Shown: positions 46,084-58,248, numbered from the stretch's first letter. The stretch is DNA of 64,000 nt from Apiotrichum sp. Y4204 (GCA_025531455.1 JAMYHL010000021.1:372001-436000); one strand, 5' to 3'. The notes: generated by a model not told the origin, from the letters alone. A program made the numbers and translations.

Positions 46084-48227
46084 ATGACCGGAGGAGGATA
46101 TCTGCCCCCTTCTGATCACGACCTCGAGCGCGCGTCGGGGCACTCGGTCCAGTGGGTTGGCACGCCGGGCGTGAAGGGTCCATCATGGGCTCGCCTGCCG
46201 CTACTCACAGTCGGCATGCTCGGCACCCAGGTCGTGTGGAGCATTGAGATGGCATACGGTGCGTGCGCGCGGTTGGGAGTCACCTCGACTGCAAGGTTGG
46301 TACTAACCCCCAGCGTCACCATTTCTTCTCGATCTGGGTCTGTCGAAGTCGTGGATGTCCCTTGTGTTCATGGCCGGCCCGCTCTCCGGGCTTGTCGTCC
46401 AGCCGCTGATTGGAACGTATGCCGACCGGAGTCGGTCGCGGTTTGGTCGCCGACGCCCGTTCATGCTCGCAGGCACGGCGGTCTCTGTTGTTGGAATGAT
46501 GCTGCTGGGCTGGGCCAAGGAGATTGCGGGCGTGTTTGGCCTGGGGTCATGGGCAGCCATTGCCGTCGCCGTCTTTGCAATCTATCTCATCGACTTTAGT
46601 ATCAACGCCGTCATGGCGACCGACCGCGCACTTATTGTCGACACGTTGCCGCCGACCCAGCAGGAGGAGGGCAATGCATGGGGAGGTCGCATGATGGGTA
46701 TTGGAGGCGTCGCCGGTTTCTTCGTGTACGTCGTCTTTGGGTGACAGGGGATGCTAACGACACAGCGGGAACATCGATCTGACACACATCTTGAGCTTCC
46801 TCGGCAAGACCCAGCTTCAGATCTTATCGTTCCTCACCTCTCTTCTGCTCGCGCTCGCGCACACGTCCACGTCATGGGCGGTAACAGAGCGTGTCCTGCT
46901 GCGCGACGAGCGGCCGCAGTCGCGCAGTGGCATCCTCTCGTCGATCCGCACCATTTGGACTAACATGTTCACCCTCCCGCCGAGTATCCGCACCATCTGC
47001 TTTATTCAGTTCTTCTGTAACCTCGGGTGGTACCCTGTGCTGTTCTTCACCAGCATATGGCTATCAGACATTTACAAGAAGAACAACCCGCAGGGCGACT
47101 TGCCGACCGAGACATGGGAGGCTGAGGCTGTGCGGGCCGGCTCGCGCGCCCTGTTCATGCAGTCAGTGATTTCTCTGGCTGTGTCTGTCGGTGCGCCCTT
47201 CCTGGTGTCCGAATCAGGCATCACCCCGAGCGACACGTCCGTTCCCTACAGGCCGATAAGCAGCGGTGACGATGCCGAGAATGAGGACGATACTCCCAAC
47301 TCGGCCCTTTTGAAGCAGGCCGAAGAGCGCCGAGGCTCGTTCGTTCAGCGTGTAGCTGCTTCGATCGCGGCGGCAATCAAGGCAGTGAAGACGGGCTCGG
47401 CATGGGCGCTGCCTATCAAATCCCTGACACTGATCCGCCTCTGGATCATTACGCAGAGCATCTTTGTTCTCTGCATGATGGCGACGTTTGTGACGTGGAC
47501 CGTGGGTGCGGCCTACGTTGTGATCGCGATCACTGGCTTTGCCTGGGCGCTAGCGCAGTGGGCACCGTTCGCGCTGCTGGGCGAGCTGGTGCTTATCGAC
47601 TCGCCGGATGACTCGGAGGTACGCGCACTGGTGCACGCCGAGCCGAGTGAGGTGGTTTTCGCTACGAACAACGACGCAACACCGTCCGCGACCCCTCTGC
47701 ATTCACGCAGCACATCACGCAACCACTCGCGCCACATATCACACGAGACCGTCCACGCTGACGAGCACCACCCTCTCACCCGCCTAACAATAGGTGGCGA
47801 TCCCATCCCGCGACAAAGCAACTCGCTCGACATGGATCCCGACACAACAGTCGTCCTACGGCACTCGGACGACATGTCTGACACAACCGACGACGCCACG
47901 TTCCCCCCGACGACCCCGGTTGACGGCGGGAGCGGCTCCAGCACCGCCGACAAGGCGGGCCTCATTCTCGGTATCCATAACGTGTTCATCGTGCTGCCGC
48001 AATTCGTCATGACCCTGATCTCAAGCATAGTCTTTGCGATCACCGATTCGGCAATGCCAGTGCCGCCCCCGGCGAAAGTTGAGACACGGGCGCAGGTGAC
48101 GGACGGCCACTCGTCCGCGAGCGCAGTCGCGATCGTGTTCCGTATCGGTGGGGCATCGGCCGCTGTCGGCGTGTACCTCTCCTACCGCCTTGCACAGCGC
48201 TGGCAGCGCGGCGGCGGGCGAGTATAG
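46084..48227 (+). CDS. Sucrose/alpha-glucoside:H+ symporter-like protein (SUT/GPH family)
   Basis: This 12-helix transporter of about 680 residues comes from three exons. The start MTGGGYLPPSDHDLERASGH leads to LPLLTVGMLGTQVVWSIEMA, the SUT TM1 signature, followed after the splice by ASPFLLDLGLSKSWMSLVFM and AGPLSGLVVQPLIGTYADRS. The cytoplasmic loop SRSRFGRRRPF is the sucrose/maltose carrier motif found in plant SUTs and S. pombe Sut1. Then come NAVMATDRALIVDTLPPTQQ and IRTICFIQFFCNLGWYPVLF. A long Ser/Thr/His/Asp-rich loop (about 47640-47940) sits before the last two helices. The likely substrate is sucrose, maltose or a related alpha-glucoside, by family only. The intron after FFV has branch GCTAAC. 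Confidence 0.88.
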
Positions 48228-48838
48228 ACTGAGCGGACGAGCATGTGTAGCCTGTAGCTTATAGGAGGTTTCCGAGCAGTATGGATCATGGTTTTTTTTG
48301 TGATTGCGATTTTGCGATCTTGTTTGTTGGCGGCCGCCGACACGCCGATGTCGGGGCCATGCTGGTCCGCACATTGTCACGGTATCACGGTGCCATGTGG
48401 GTGATCGACGGCTCGCGGCTCGGACCAGGAACGCTTTGGGGGAGCTTGCAGACTGTCTCTGTCATCATGCAGGATGCATCTGCGGCAGGGCTCAGGGGCT
48501 CGGCGCCGAGCAGGCCGGGACTGCGTGCCGTGAGGATGCGATTGGATGTTGGAGAGGTATGGATGCACGCACTGCCAGCACGCACTGCCAGCACTGCCGC
48601 ACCGCCGCACCGTGGCTGTTGGGGACAGGGCAGGGGCAAAGTCCCGGCATCGGAGTGCATCCTGTTGCGCTGCTTGTGATGCGGTCATGTGCGCGCGGTG
48701 CGCGGCATTCATTCGCGCACTCTCTCCCGCCCACTCTTGGCTCTGGGGGGGGAACCAGCTGGCGGGAGAGTCAACAAATTCTTCGCTCTCCGAAACCCAC
48801 AATGCATTTGTTGTTGCTGCATCATATACCGGTATACC
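48228..48838. other. Spacer between the SUT-like and PTC6-like genes
   Basis: These 611 bp contain the SUT 3' flank (T8 at about 48292) and the PTC6-like leader. A CACTGCCAGCACGCACTGCC direct repeat lies at about 48570-48590. No gene is supported. Confidence 0.45.
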
Positions 48839-50797
48839 ATGGCTCTGCGGATAGCGTGCTCGGCGCGAACGCGATGGGCGTGTGCGCGGCCGACAGCCCT
48901 CCCGATTTCAACATCAGCACCAGCACCGGCATCACTAGCATCAGCATCAGCATCAGCATTGCTGGGGAGGCGGCGGGTGCACGATTTTGTGCGCGGCACG
49001 ACGCCCGACGGGAGTGAGTATACACCCTCGAGCACGGAGCTGACGCTAGCGACGTACAAGGTGCCGCTCAGCTCGCCCAAGGTCGTCGGGCAGTGGACGT
49101 CGCGCGGCCAGCGCGCGTGAGTTCCGGTGTGGTGCGGGTTTGGGATGGGATGGGTGGGGGATAGGGGATGGGCTTGGAGATGGGCTTGAGGGATGGGGAA
49201 GGGGATGGGCAGGGCTGGATTTCCGGGCCTTTCTGACGGCAGATACCAAGAGGACACGACGGCCGTGTGCGCGCTCAACCTCGACCGCGCAGAGCTGGCG
49301 CGCAGCCTGCCGCCGAGCACGCCGTGGGACGGTAACGGGAGCGAGGGCAGGGTCGTGGAGTACTTTGGGATCTTTGATGGGTGAGTACCGCTGGGCGGGA
49401 TGGTGGGGGGTGGGGGATGGGCCGATGGGCGTCGGAGACGTGGGCAGCGTGCAGAGGGCAGCTGGGTTGGGATGGGCGGTAATGATGCCCGGCCCGACGG
49501 TGCTCAGAGTCCGGCGCTGGTCGATCGCGTCAGCGCCGGCCCGATCGATGTCGCCGCGGTGCATTGGCATCGGCCGACGTTCGTGGTCGCCGACCGGGCA
49601 TCCACCCTGCTCTTTGGCGTGCGAACACCGTCTCTCTCCCCACTTCATCCCATGCCCCACCTCTTCGCTTCCATCTTGCGAATTTTCCCAATTCACAAAC
49701 AACGGGTGACTAACCCCCCAGTCATGGCGGGCGGCACGTCTCGCAGTTTCTCTCATCGCGGCTCGCCGAGCTGGTCGAGAGCGTGTCTGCCGACGAGATA
49801 CCGGCGATTATCGAGGACACGGAGGCGCTCGGCGGATACTTTCACCGTTGGCGCGGGGGCGCGCTCCGGCGGTGGTCCAAGTGGGCCAAGGAGGAGCTTC
49901 CGGGGCCGAAAGAGCTCATGACTATTGAGGAGCGGCTGACGCTTGCGTTCTTGAAGGTGAGTGAGAGGCGAGAGGCGAGAGGCGAGAGGCGAGAGGCATC
50001 GAGGCAGGTCGCTCGTCGCTCGTCGCGGCGCGCAGCTGACCCCAGGCGGACCAGATTATCCGTTCCGAGATCCAGCAGGCAGAGCACTGCGGCAGCACGG
50101 CGAGTGTCGTGCTCGTGCACTCGCTTGATGACCCCGCGCAGCCGCACTTTGCGTCCCAGCGGCTGCATCTCACCGTTGCCCAGGCTGGGTAAGTGTCGAG
50201 GTCTTGAATGGACTTTTGGCGTCGGGCGTCCAGCTGCCCAGCTTGCTCCCATACGCTAACTTCTCCAGCGACACCCGCGTCCTCCTCTGCAATACCGAGC
50301 TGGGAGAAGTCACCGCATTGACGGAAAAGCACCACGCAGAGGCGCGCGTCGAGGCCGACCGCTTGCGCCGGATGGGCACCGACCGGCTGATTACCGACAG
50401 CTTTGGCGAGTCGCGGTGGATGGGCGCGATTGAGAACACGCGCGGGTTCGGGGACACGCAGTGGAAGAGCTCTGGGGTGACGGCCGAGCCCGAGGTGTCG
50501 TCGCTCGTGATCGACGGCACAGAGCACGCGTACCTCGTCATGGTGACGGACGGGCTGACATCAATGCTCTCGGACCAGGAGCTGGTGGACCTCGCGCGGC
50601 GGGCGGCGGACCCCGCGCGCGCAGCCAAGACGATTGTCCATTTCGGTGAGGACCTCGGCGCCCGCGACAACTGCACGTGCATCGTCATTCCCCTCGCTGG
50701 GTGGGGCCAGGTCGGCGGCGACGACCTGACCGAGGCGCGCAGGGAGTACCGCCGCAAGCAGGCCGAGATGTACAACACCCGCATGCAGCGCATGTAA
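48839..50797 (+). CDS. PTC6: PP2C-type Ser/Thr phosphatase, probably mitochondrial (PTC6-like)
   Basis: This is a Mg/Mn-dependent phosphatase of about 520 residues in five or more exons. The N terminus MALRIACSARTRWACARPTA plus an Ala-Ser repeat is rich in Arg/Ala/Ser and lacks acids, so mitochondrial import is likely. The catalytic motifs in order are SRGQRAYQEDTTAV (metal-binding Asp), YFGIFDGHGGRHVSQFL (spliced between GG and T), TVAQAGDTRVLLCN, IENTRGFGDTQWK, VMVTDGLTSMLSDQE and ARDNCTCIVIPL (metal Asp). All metal-site acids are present. The G-Q-R-A-Y-Q-E-D form resembles Ptc6 (Aup1), linked to pyruvate dehydrogenase and mitophagy in yeast. One intron is built of GAGAGGC repeats. Confidence 0.85.
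48937..48960 (+). repeat. AGCATC microsatellite in the PTC6 presequence
   Basis: Three to four AGCATC units encode the alternating Ser-Ala stretch (SLASASASALLG) of the presumed mitochondrial presequence. The 6-bp period keeps the frame. Confidence 0.7.
49963..49997 (+). repeat. Five 7-bp GAGAGGC repeats inside a PTC6 intron
   Basis: Five perfect GAGAGGC copies start 6 nt after the donor of the intron at 49957-50045 (89 bp). The unit is not a multiple of three but is spliced out. Confidence 0.85.
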
Positions 50798-51125
50798 GCC
50801 CCGGCCCCAACCCGCACTACCATCTGTCTACACTCTACACCACCTATTGTATCCCGCCCGTATACATATATCATTAAATGCATGAATCGGCACAGCAGAG
50901 GAGAGGAAGCAGAAGCAAGCTGGGTGGGTGGCTCTTGGGGCCGCTGTTGTCGCCCGTGTTCGTCATTGCGTCGCTCTGGGTCCCTGAGCCAGGCTGGCAT
51001 CGCTCTCTCTGCCCATCGTCCCGTCCACCCGTGACGAGCCACATCTTGTCGTCACCACCAGAATCCACAATCCAACATCCCCATTCCACTCATATCATCC
51101 ACACTTGTCCACTCCACACACCACA
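50798..51125. other. Spacer between PTC6-like gene and VPS5
   Basis: These 328 bp hold a 3' flank with TATACATATATC near 50860 and a C-rich leader before VPS5. Nothing else was seen. Confidence 0.45.
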
Positions 51126-53496
51126 ATGGACGAGGAGGAGAACTTTGCCCGCCTTCTCTCGGCGTCTACCCCGGCCCCGCGCCCAACACTCTACACTGAC
51201 AGCGGGACGGACGATCCGTGGGCCAACCCCTTTGGCGGCGAGCACGATGCGTGGGGCGCGTCGACGGGCCACCCGTCGTTCGCGCGGGCCCCAACACCCC
51301 CACCCGAGCCGGAACCCGAGGTGGAGGAACCACCACGGCGCGCGGCGTACGACGAGCGGCCGGACCCGCCGTCCGTCATCGCAGCTAGGGAACGCGAGGA
51401 GCTCGCATCGCACGCGTCGGCCCACGCGGTCAGCAGCCCCGGCTTCGAGGACCCATACGCCACTGGGGGCTGGTCCCCACAGCGCACGGCGCGCTCCCCC
51501 AAGTCGCCAAAGGCCGCGAGAAGCCTAACGTCCCCCCGCTCCCCGTCGTCCCCGAAGAGCACTATGAGCCCGAGCGCGCACCGCCCCGCCATCCCGGCCG
51601 GCCTCATTGACGAGGACCTCATCACAGAGCGGGACGCGCGCACGAGCCTCACCCGCGCGTTTGTCAAGTCGGAGACGCCGGTCACTCCGGCGGCTGTTGC
51701 TTCCCCCGAGAAACACACAAAGTACGTGTTCAGGCCCAAGGTCGCGGAACACCGTCCAGAGGCCAAAGCGCCAGCAGCTGCGGCGACGTCGCCACAGTCA
51801 CCGCCTAAACCTGCCGCCAAACCTGCAACCGACACGCCGCCAGCCGCGATACCCCTACCGGAGAGCACGGCGCAGACTCCCACCGCTTCGCGCCCACACA
51901 CCCCGCAGCCAGCGCTATCTGTTCCGGCCTCGGTCGATCGCGTGTCCGTTTCTCCGCTCGAGACGCCGGGCGCGGAGGAGGGCGACTTTGGGTTCCGGTC
52001 GCTTGCGATCGGTGCAGCTGGGAACGGTGCGGTGCAGGAAGCGCCGCGCTTCGGCGGACGTGGGTGGGGCGCGATCGACGCGGAGCCGCTTTCGTCGGGT
52101 GGCGATCCATGGAACCCGGAGGGTGCTGTGGGATGGAGCGGGGAAGCGGAGGCGACCCCTACGCGGGCCGAGTCCCCACCACCGGAGAAGGAGGAGGAGG
52201 AGGATGACGACGACGACACGCCTCTTAGCGCAGCGGCCGCGGGCTCCTCTCGGGCAACAGGCAGTCCGCGCCGGTCCAAGCTCCTTTCGACGCCCGTCTT
52301 CCAGATCACTGTCTCGGACCCGACCAAGGTCGGCGACCAGAATCCAATGCGCGGCCACGTCGTGTACACTGTGCGCACGAGGACGACGTCGCCACACTAC
52401 CGTCGCGGCGAGTTCAGCGTGCTGCGCCGCTTTTCCGATTTTTTGTGGCTGTTTGAGCAGCTCTCTCACAACAACCCCGGCGTCATTGTTCCCCCCGTTC
52501 CGGATAAGCAGCCGTTCGGACGGTTCCAGGACCAGTTTATCGAGACGCGCCGTGTCGCACTCGAGCGGTGTCTCGGCAAGATCACCGCCCACCCGATTCT
52601 CCAGCTCGACCCGGATCTGCGCCTCTTCCTCGAGTCTGACAGCTTTGCGCTCGACGTCAAGAACCGCCGCCAGGCGCCGATGGACGGCACAGCGACCCCG
52701 AGCAGCGGCTTCATGTCGTCGTGGACTGGTCCGCGCTACATTGAGCAGGACGAGTGGTTTGACCAGAAAAAGACGTACCTCGACCACCTTGAGAGGCAGC
52801 TCAAGGGCGTGTCCAAGGCGCTGGACGTGGCGAGCAAGGCACGCCTCGAGATGGCTGTGAATGTGGGCGAGTTCGCCGACGCCGCCCAGGTGCTCGCTGA
52901 CAGCGACCTCGGCGCGGCAATGTGTGCCGCCCTCGCCCGCCTAGCGGACCTGTCGCGCCGCGAGCGCATCGCGGGCGAGGACCAGGCCAAGGCGGACGTC
53001 GCGCAGCTCCTCAACCTCGCAGACGAGTACGTGCGCTTCATCGCATCTGTACGCCTTGCATTCGCTGCGCGCGTGCGCGCCTTCCACACCGCCCAGGCGG
53101 CCGAGAAGGAGGTCATCCGCGTCCGCAAGCAGCGCGAGAAGGACCGCCAGGCGGGGCGTCTCGGCGACCGTGCGGCGAGCAGCATGGCCGAGGTCCAGGA
53201 GGTGAGTAGAAAAACTCGCTAGACTTGTGGGCCACAGCTGACAACAGGCGGAGCGCCGCGCACGGGACGCCAGCGCGGACTTTGAGGCGCAGACCAAGCT
53301 GGTCAAATCCGAGTTTGCGCGTTTCGAGCGGGAGCGCGTCGACGAGTTCCGGCGCACGCTGACGGCGCACCTCGACGACCAGATTGGCCGCCAGCAGGCC
53401 CTCGTGACTGCGTGGGAGGAGTACCATGCCATGCTCCTCAAGATGGTGCAGCGCGCGCAGCAGCAGCACCAGGCACAGCAGCAGGGCAGTGGGTAG
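51126..53496 (+). CDS. VPS5: Retromer sorting nexin Vps5 (PX-BAR)
   Basis: Two exons (51126-53201, 53248-53496, intron 46 bp) give 774 residues. Vps5 forms the membrane-bending SNX-BAR part of retromer, which returns cargo from endosome to Golgi. The first 370 residues are disordered (Pro/Ser/Ala-rich). The PX domain begins VFQITVSDPTKVGDQNPMRG and contains FSVLRRFSDFLWLFEQLSHN (phosphoinositide-binding R-R-F), then IVPPVPDKQPFGRF with the Pro-rich loop and FIETRRVALERCLGKITAHP. The BAR region follows, from QDEWFDQKKTYLDHLERQLK to ERERVDEFRRTLTAHLDD, and a Gln-rich end. The motif order and long N terminus fit Vps5 rather than Snx4 or Mvp1. GARP (VPS52) acts in the same recycling route. Confidence 0.92.
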
Positions 53497-56400
53497 TGCT
53501 GGGATATAGGATAGCAAAGGAGGGGAGTTTCATGCGATGCGACGATTAATGAGATTCTGCACACGAGCCTTTGTGTCTCTACAGTACAGGTGTTGAACAA
53601 GGTATTTTATTCTGCAGGACGTGGTCCTCGCTGCCTGCCCTTCTCCAGTCCTCGTGTTGAGTGTACCCGATGTTCTCAGTTGGGCTCCCTCGTCGCCCCG
53701 AGCACGAGCGTCAGTCCATTTTCATACTGGCCCCGCTTCCAGCTCTCCTTCGTTCCATTCAACACGCTGTCGGAGCCATGTACCCGTTGCCACACAATAT
53801 GGCCCTCTCACGCCTGTCAGGGTACACCACCGCCGTCCATTCAAGATATTCACGTTCTCGTATCGTGGCCATGCGCCTTGCGAAGGGCAGGAATCGCAAT
53901 TTTTACATCGACCGCCACAGACCTTGGGACTTCCTGCGGGGATGGAGTCTCGAGTGCGGTTGAACGACCAACGCGCATGTGCGGTATGACCGCTGAGTCG
54001 GACACGCTACGGGCGTCAGATGCGAAGCAAGCATACGAGGACCAGTGCCGCGCGCTACGGAAGCCAGCCGGACTACCGTGTCGCCCTACCGCTGTTCCGC
54101 CGTCACTGGGCCGGACTCGTAGTGATACGCAAGCAGGCGCCGAAGACGCCAAGGCGCTGGGCTGTTATTGCTGTTTCTTGTTTATTTTGGCTGTTGTTAT
54201 TCTTGTTAACCTTGGCCCTGTTCTGTTCCGGATTCCTTCTCTCTCCTCTTTCTGTCGCCTTTCTTTCTCTGAGTGCCGGCACACAGTACGCCCAGTATAT
54301 GGAAATAAGCACTGGGACGAAAAGTATGAAGCCGCGCGCACGCCGGGGTTGACGATAGACTAGAGCGTGCCCGCTACGGCCCAGCGTGCCCGTAAGTACC
54401 AGCGGGACAAATGCGATGCATGTCGTGCCGGCCGCCGACAAGTGTGGATCGGCGGCCCCTCTGATATTCATGTCGCGGCCCACGTCGACGTCGACGGGAT
54501 GGCATTGTGGCGCGATGCTGGACCTGTCTGCCAGATGAGAATCAGTGCAGAACCTCCGGATACCACAGATCTGTCAGAAGAGTGCGAAATGCCACAGTGC
54601 GAGACCGGCGAACAACGTCTCGGACGCATGTCGCGGACGGGTCCAGTCGCAAACAGGTGTGTCGCAGCTGTCAGCACTTAGCTCTCAGTCTCGCCAGTTT
54701 CGAGGTCAAAGCCACGAGGTAAGTGCCACATCAGTGCCAAAACCAGTAGGCATTCTTCCACTAGCTGGAGCCACTCGCCACTACTCTCTGCTCGTGACCA
54801 TTCCCAAACGCAAGCGAGACGGGTCGTCAATTTCGTCAGGTCATCTCATCTCGTCACCGCACAGAGTTCAGAAGCATGGGTCGGCGACGGCGCGATGATA
54901 TCCCGCCCGGGACGGGCATCGGGGCGGCAGAGTCGGAAGTTATTTCGAGCGAAGGCCCCACCATCGCCGATTTTATCGAGTTATTTCGGTACGCCGTCCA
55001 CTCGTCCGATGCCGTCCTGGATATCCTAGCTTTCCAGATACCAGATCAGAGTACCCATTTTGGGCCACACCAGATGTCCAGATGTCATACCCAAGTCGCC
55101 GACTGGAGCCATGGCCGAAGCCGAGCCTTCCCCGCCCCACCGTCAGTTACGCCTGGCCAGGTATCGCCGTTGGCCTGATAAGTCGCCGTGACTACGCTGC
55201 GCAACCGTGCGTCACCGCTCCACGGACACGGAAATAGCACAGAAAGACGTGCTGAGGTCAGAGTGCGCAGTGGGAGGAGCATGTCAGCGCGGACGCTAGC
55301 CGCTTGGAGGTTGGAGGTTAATGTGCAGCTAGTTGTCGACGTAGGCTCGGAGCTCCGGATCGCGTGATCGTCAGTAAATGGCATGGGTCGCGATATCGCC
55401 CGAGCATAAGGAATGTGGTGTTTGCGTGAGGTGTAACGAGTGACGGAAACGCAGGACACCTGAAAATTCGCAAGCTCGCCAGCTTGATAGGGATATCTGT
55501 GTGCAGTCACCTCTCAGAGATGTCTCCAAATCTCAAGGACTGATATCGGCGTTCTGCAAAGGTCGGTATCGGCTCAGGCGCAATCAAGCAAGCCACACCA
55601 CAGGCGGCGTTAGAAACCCCGACAGGAATTCCAGGATCGCCTTGCCCACTGGCGCCTGGCGGCCAACTGCAAGCGACACGCCATGGCTCACGAGAATGCT
55701 GGGCATTTATTGAAGTTCATCCAGTTGTTCCATGCTGAGGACCTGCGCGCCTGCGGCGTGCAGGCTGTCTGATCACCCTGATAAAACCTTGATACCTGCA
55801 GTGCTGTAGGTTGCCCCGGCGTGTCTGCGGGTATCCCGATCCTGAGTACTTGGCGTGTGCCGTCCTGAAAAAAGCACCCACGTGCGAAGGTTCTCAAATA
55901 CACACTTGATACGAGATTTGCTGAGGGCGAGTCGGCCGAGCGCGATTGCGGAGAGTATAGCTAGTATGGAGGAGTGTGTAGAGCGTGTGCTGCGCTCCTG
56001 TGCTCCGCGGCCCGCGGGTCTACGGCGTGCGGCGCCTGCGCCAGTAGCGAATGCCAAGCTATCTCGAGCGTCGTTGCGGCATGTCACAAATGTCTGGGCC
56101 CAGTTTGACAGCAACAAGGCCAAGTACCGCCTGGCGGCCTGGCGGCTCGTGGCGGGTATGGCGGGCACAACGTGCGCAAGTGACTGCCCCGTGTGGCCTG
56201 TAGCAGTGCGGTACTGCTGTATACTGTAGCACTGCCGCTTGCCACTTCGCTAGACTCATTCCCACGGCGTGCCAAGTCCAAGTTCGCGAATAGCATCGAA
56301 ATAAGCGTATGCATCACCAATGAGCGCACGACTCGCCGACAGCACGAGCGCGATGCCGTCATTTCCCGGGGCCGTTGGCTGTGGGCTATGTGTGCATTGG

Positions 56401-56960
56401 TGGGAGAGGTGGCCGTCGCCGAAGTCGCCGTCGCGGACCGGAGGCCGGACGCCAAAAGCATGGAGCGCATGGAGAAGCGCTCGAGAAGCGTTTGACACTG
56501 CATCATGGATCAGCCTGATCGACTGCATTTCCTTGTCAGAAGGTCAATGTGTAATGTTATTTCTGGTCGCGTTCTAATTATGGTCTGGGATGGTGGAGCA
56601 GCTACGGAGGTCGAGAGATATTTTTTTTCATTCCAAGTCAATCTGAGCAACGATCACGAAGCATGCAAGGTCGAGTGCACGAGACCACGAGACCAGGTTG
56701 CTCATGCATAATGCACTCTGAAGCCCGTAGCGCACAGCAGATATCCGCGGCGAAACCGCGCCCGGAGTCGCCTCTCGGGTCTCGGGAGGACTGTTTGTAC
56801 GCTTTGGCGAAGCGGGGTATTATTTTTATGCACTGCAACGGAACGCCAAGACTTTCTTGTGGGCCCCTCCTTTCTGTTCCTGTCCTTCCTTTTCTGTTTG
56901 AATCCCACCTAGCGTGCAATGTATCTGTATTTGCCCGAGGCCCGGTGTTATAATAGCAAA

Positions 56961-56984
56961 AGCTAGGAAGCTAGGAAGCTAGGG
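56961..56984 (+). repeat. Three GCTAGGAA-type tandem units
   Basis: AGCTAGGAAGCTAGGAAGCT-type repeats with an 8-bp period, followed by AGGG. They lie in the gene-poor region. Function is unknown. Confidence 0.75.
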
Positions 56985-58110
56985 AAACCCCGATTATAAA
57001 CGTGGTGGTGACGCGACACTAACCCTCGAACCCTCCACGCACAAGACCAGAGGAAGCCGCGTAAAAAGCGGCTACGGCCTCGTTGACAAAGGGCGCCGAG
57101 GCACGAGACGGTGGGGGGACGGCGGTTATGATGCGTGTCGTTTCGTTGGCGGTGTCTTGGTAGTGTGCGTTCGTTTGGCAGTGTGTGTGTAAAAAAAGCC
57201 AGTACGAGGCGCCCGCATGCCCAGGACCCCAGAGCCAGCACATGCGAGGCCAGGGACGTTTTGCCGCAACGGAAAGGGTTTGGATCGTCTTGGCTCGGCT
57301 TGGCCCATGTATAGAACTGGAACGCTTACGCCGTCCTGGGCCCTGGGGCTCTGGTGCGCTGCTTCTGCGCCCCCCCCCCTGCTGCGCCCAGAGAGAGAGA
57401 GAGAAACGATGCGTAGTCCCGGGCTTGGCATTCTGCCAAGAAAAAACTACAAGCCCTCGCTGCCAAGCAATGTTCCTTGCATCCATGGGGGGGCACTGTG
57501 CAAATTGCTGATGCTATTGCTATCACACACACAGACAGACACACATCCCTCCCACACACATCCAGTCACCGTCCGTCCACACCCATTGCTCTGCATTCTG
57601 TGGAGCCCACCTAGCGGTCCACCAGCATTCCTGCAATGCATCTGCTGAGAATAGTTATGCAGATGAGTTCTCTATGCATAGAGCAGTGGATTTGTAGCTC
57701 GGGAGTGGATGGAGCCGCCGGCGTCCGGATACATGCATGATTACTGTGCTCTGTGCTAGCTGTGCTCATGTTTGTCGTCATTACCTCTGTGCTGACCGTG
57801 CGTGTGTCTGGAGTGTCTGTTCGGTTGTCTCTCTTCTAATCCGCAGAGCATTTCGAGGAATAATTCCATTTTGGAACCTCCGGGCCCCCCCCTTTGTCTT
57901 GTGATCAAAAGTGTCTCCTTGGTTGTCTCCCTCTGCCCTTGTGCCTGCAGACTCAGTCTCTGGCCTTGCAGCCCATTTTATTTCGGCTCCACCTCCACCC
58001 TGGCGCCCAGACAACCTAAGATTAGCAAAGTCTTGGCATCCCACTCGACTGGCATCCCCCTCCCTCTCTCTCGAGCCGTCGTTGCCGCGTAGCTGCCGCT
58101 CGTCGACATT

Positions 58111-58117
58111 TATATAG
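58111..58117 (+). promoter_or_regulatory. TATA-like element before the 234-residue protein gene
   Basis: TATATAG lies 132-138 bp upstream of the ATG at 58249, in the CT-rich leader region. Confidence 0.45.
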
Positions 58118-58248
58118 CCAAGCAACCCACGTCGCCTCCTCTCCCCACATATAACCCCAATCCTCATCCATCTCTACCTGTCTTGTCAATCTCGTCTCGT
58201 CACAAACAACAACGAACAACTATCACCTGCCTACCGCTGTCGAACACC

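Larger units (their letters stand above)
53497..58248. other. 4.75-kb gene-poor stretch
   Basis: This is the largest gap in the window. I examined both strands and support no gene. ORFs at 53590-54363, 54367-54681 and 55855-56229 have neither the GC3 bias of neighbouring genes nor clear family motifs. 54367-54681 begins with RDKCDACRAGRR, which resembles half of a zinc cluster. Base composition is closer to equal than in the coding regions. An 8-bp tandem repeat (GCTAGGAA units) lies at 56961-56984 and a C10 plus GA-repeat block at about 57370-57405. From about 57700 to 58248 the sequence is T/C-rich and is probably the leader of the next gene, with a TATATAG at 58111-58117. It may be a long regulatory region, a decayed element, or hold noncoding transcripts. 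Confidence 0.45.

Noticed and set aside
53590..54363. 257-codon plus-strand ORF with one hydrophobic stretch
   Set aside because: The hydrophobic segment comes from a T-rich tract that also looks hydrophobic in another frame. No motif and no codon bias.
55855..56229. 124-codon plus-strand ORF
   Set aside because: No motif, no plausible splice partners and no codon bias.
56995..57040. Possible tRNA T-arm (GGGTTCGAGG on the minus strand)
   Set aside because: The bases flanking the loop do not form a T stem, and no D arm or acceptor stem could be built around it.
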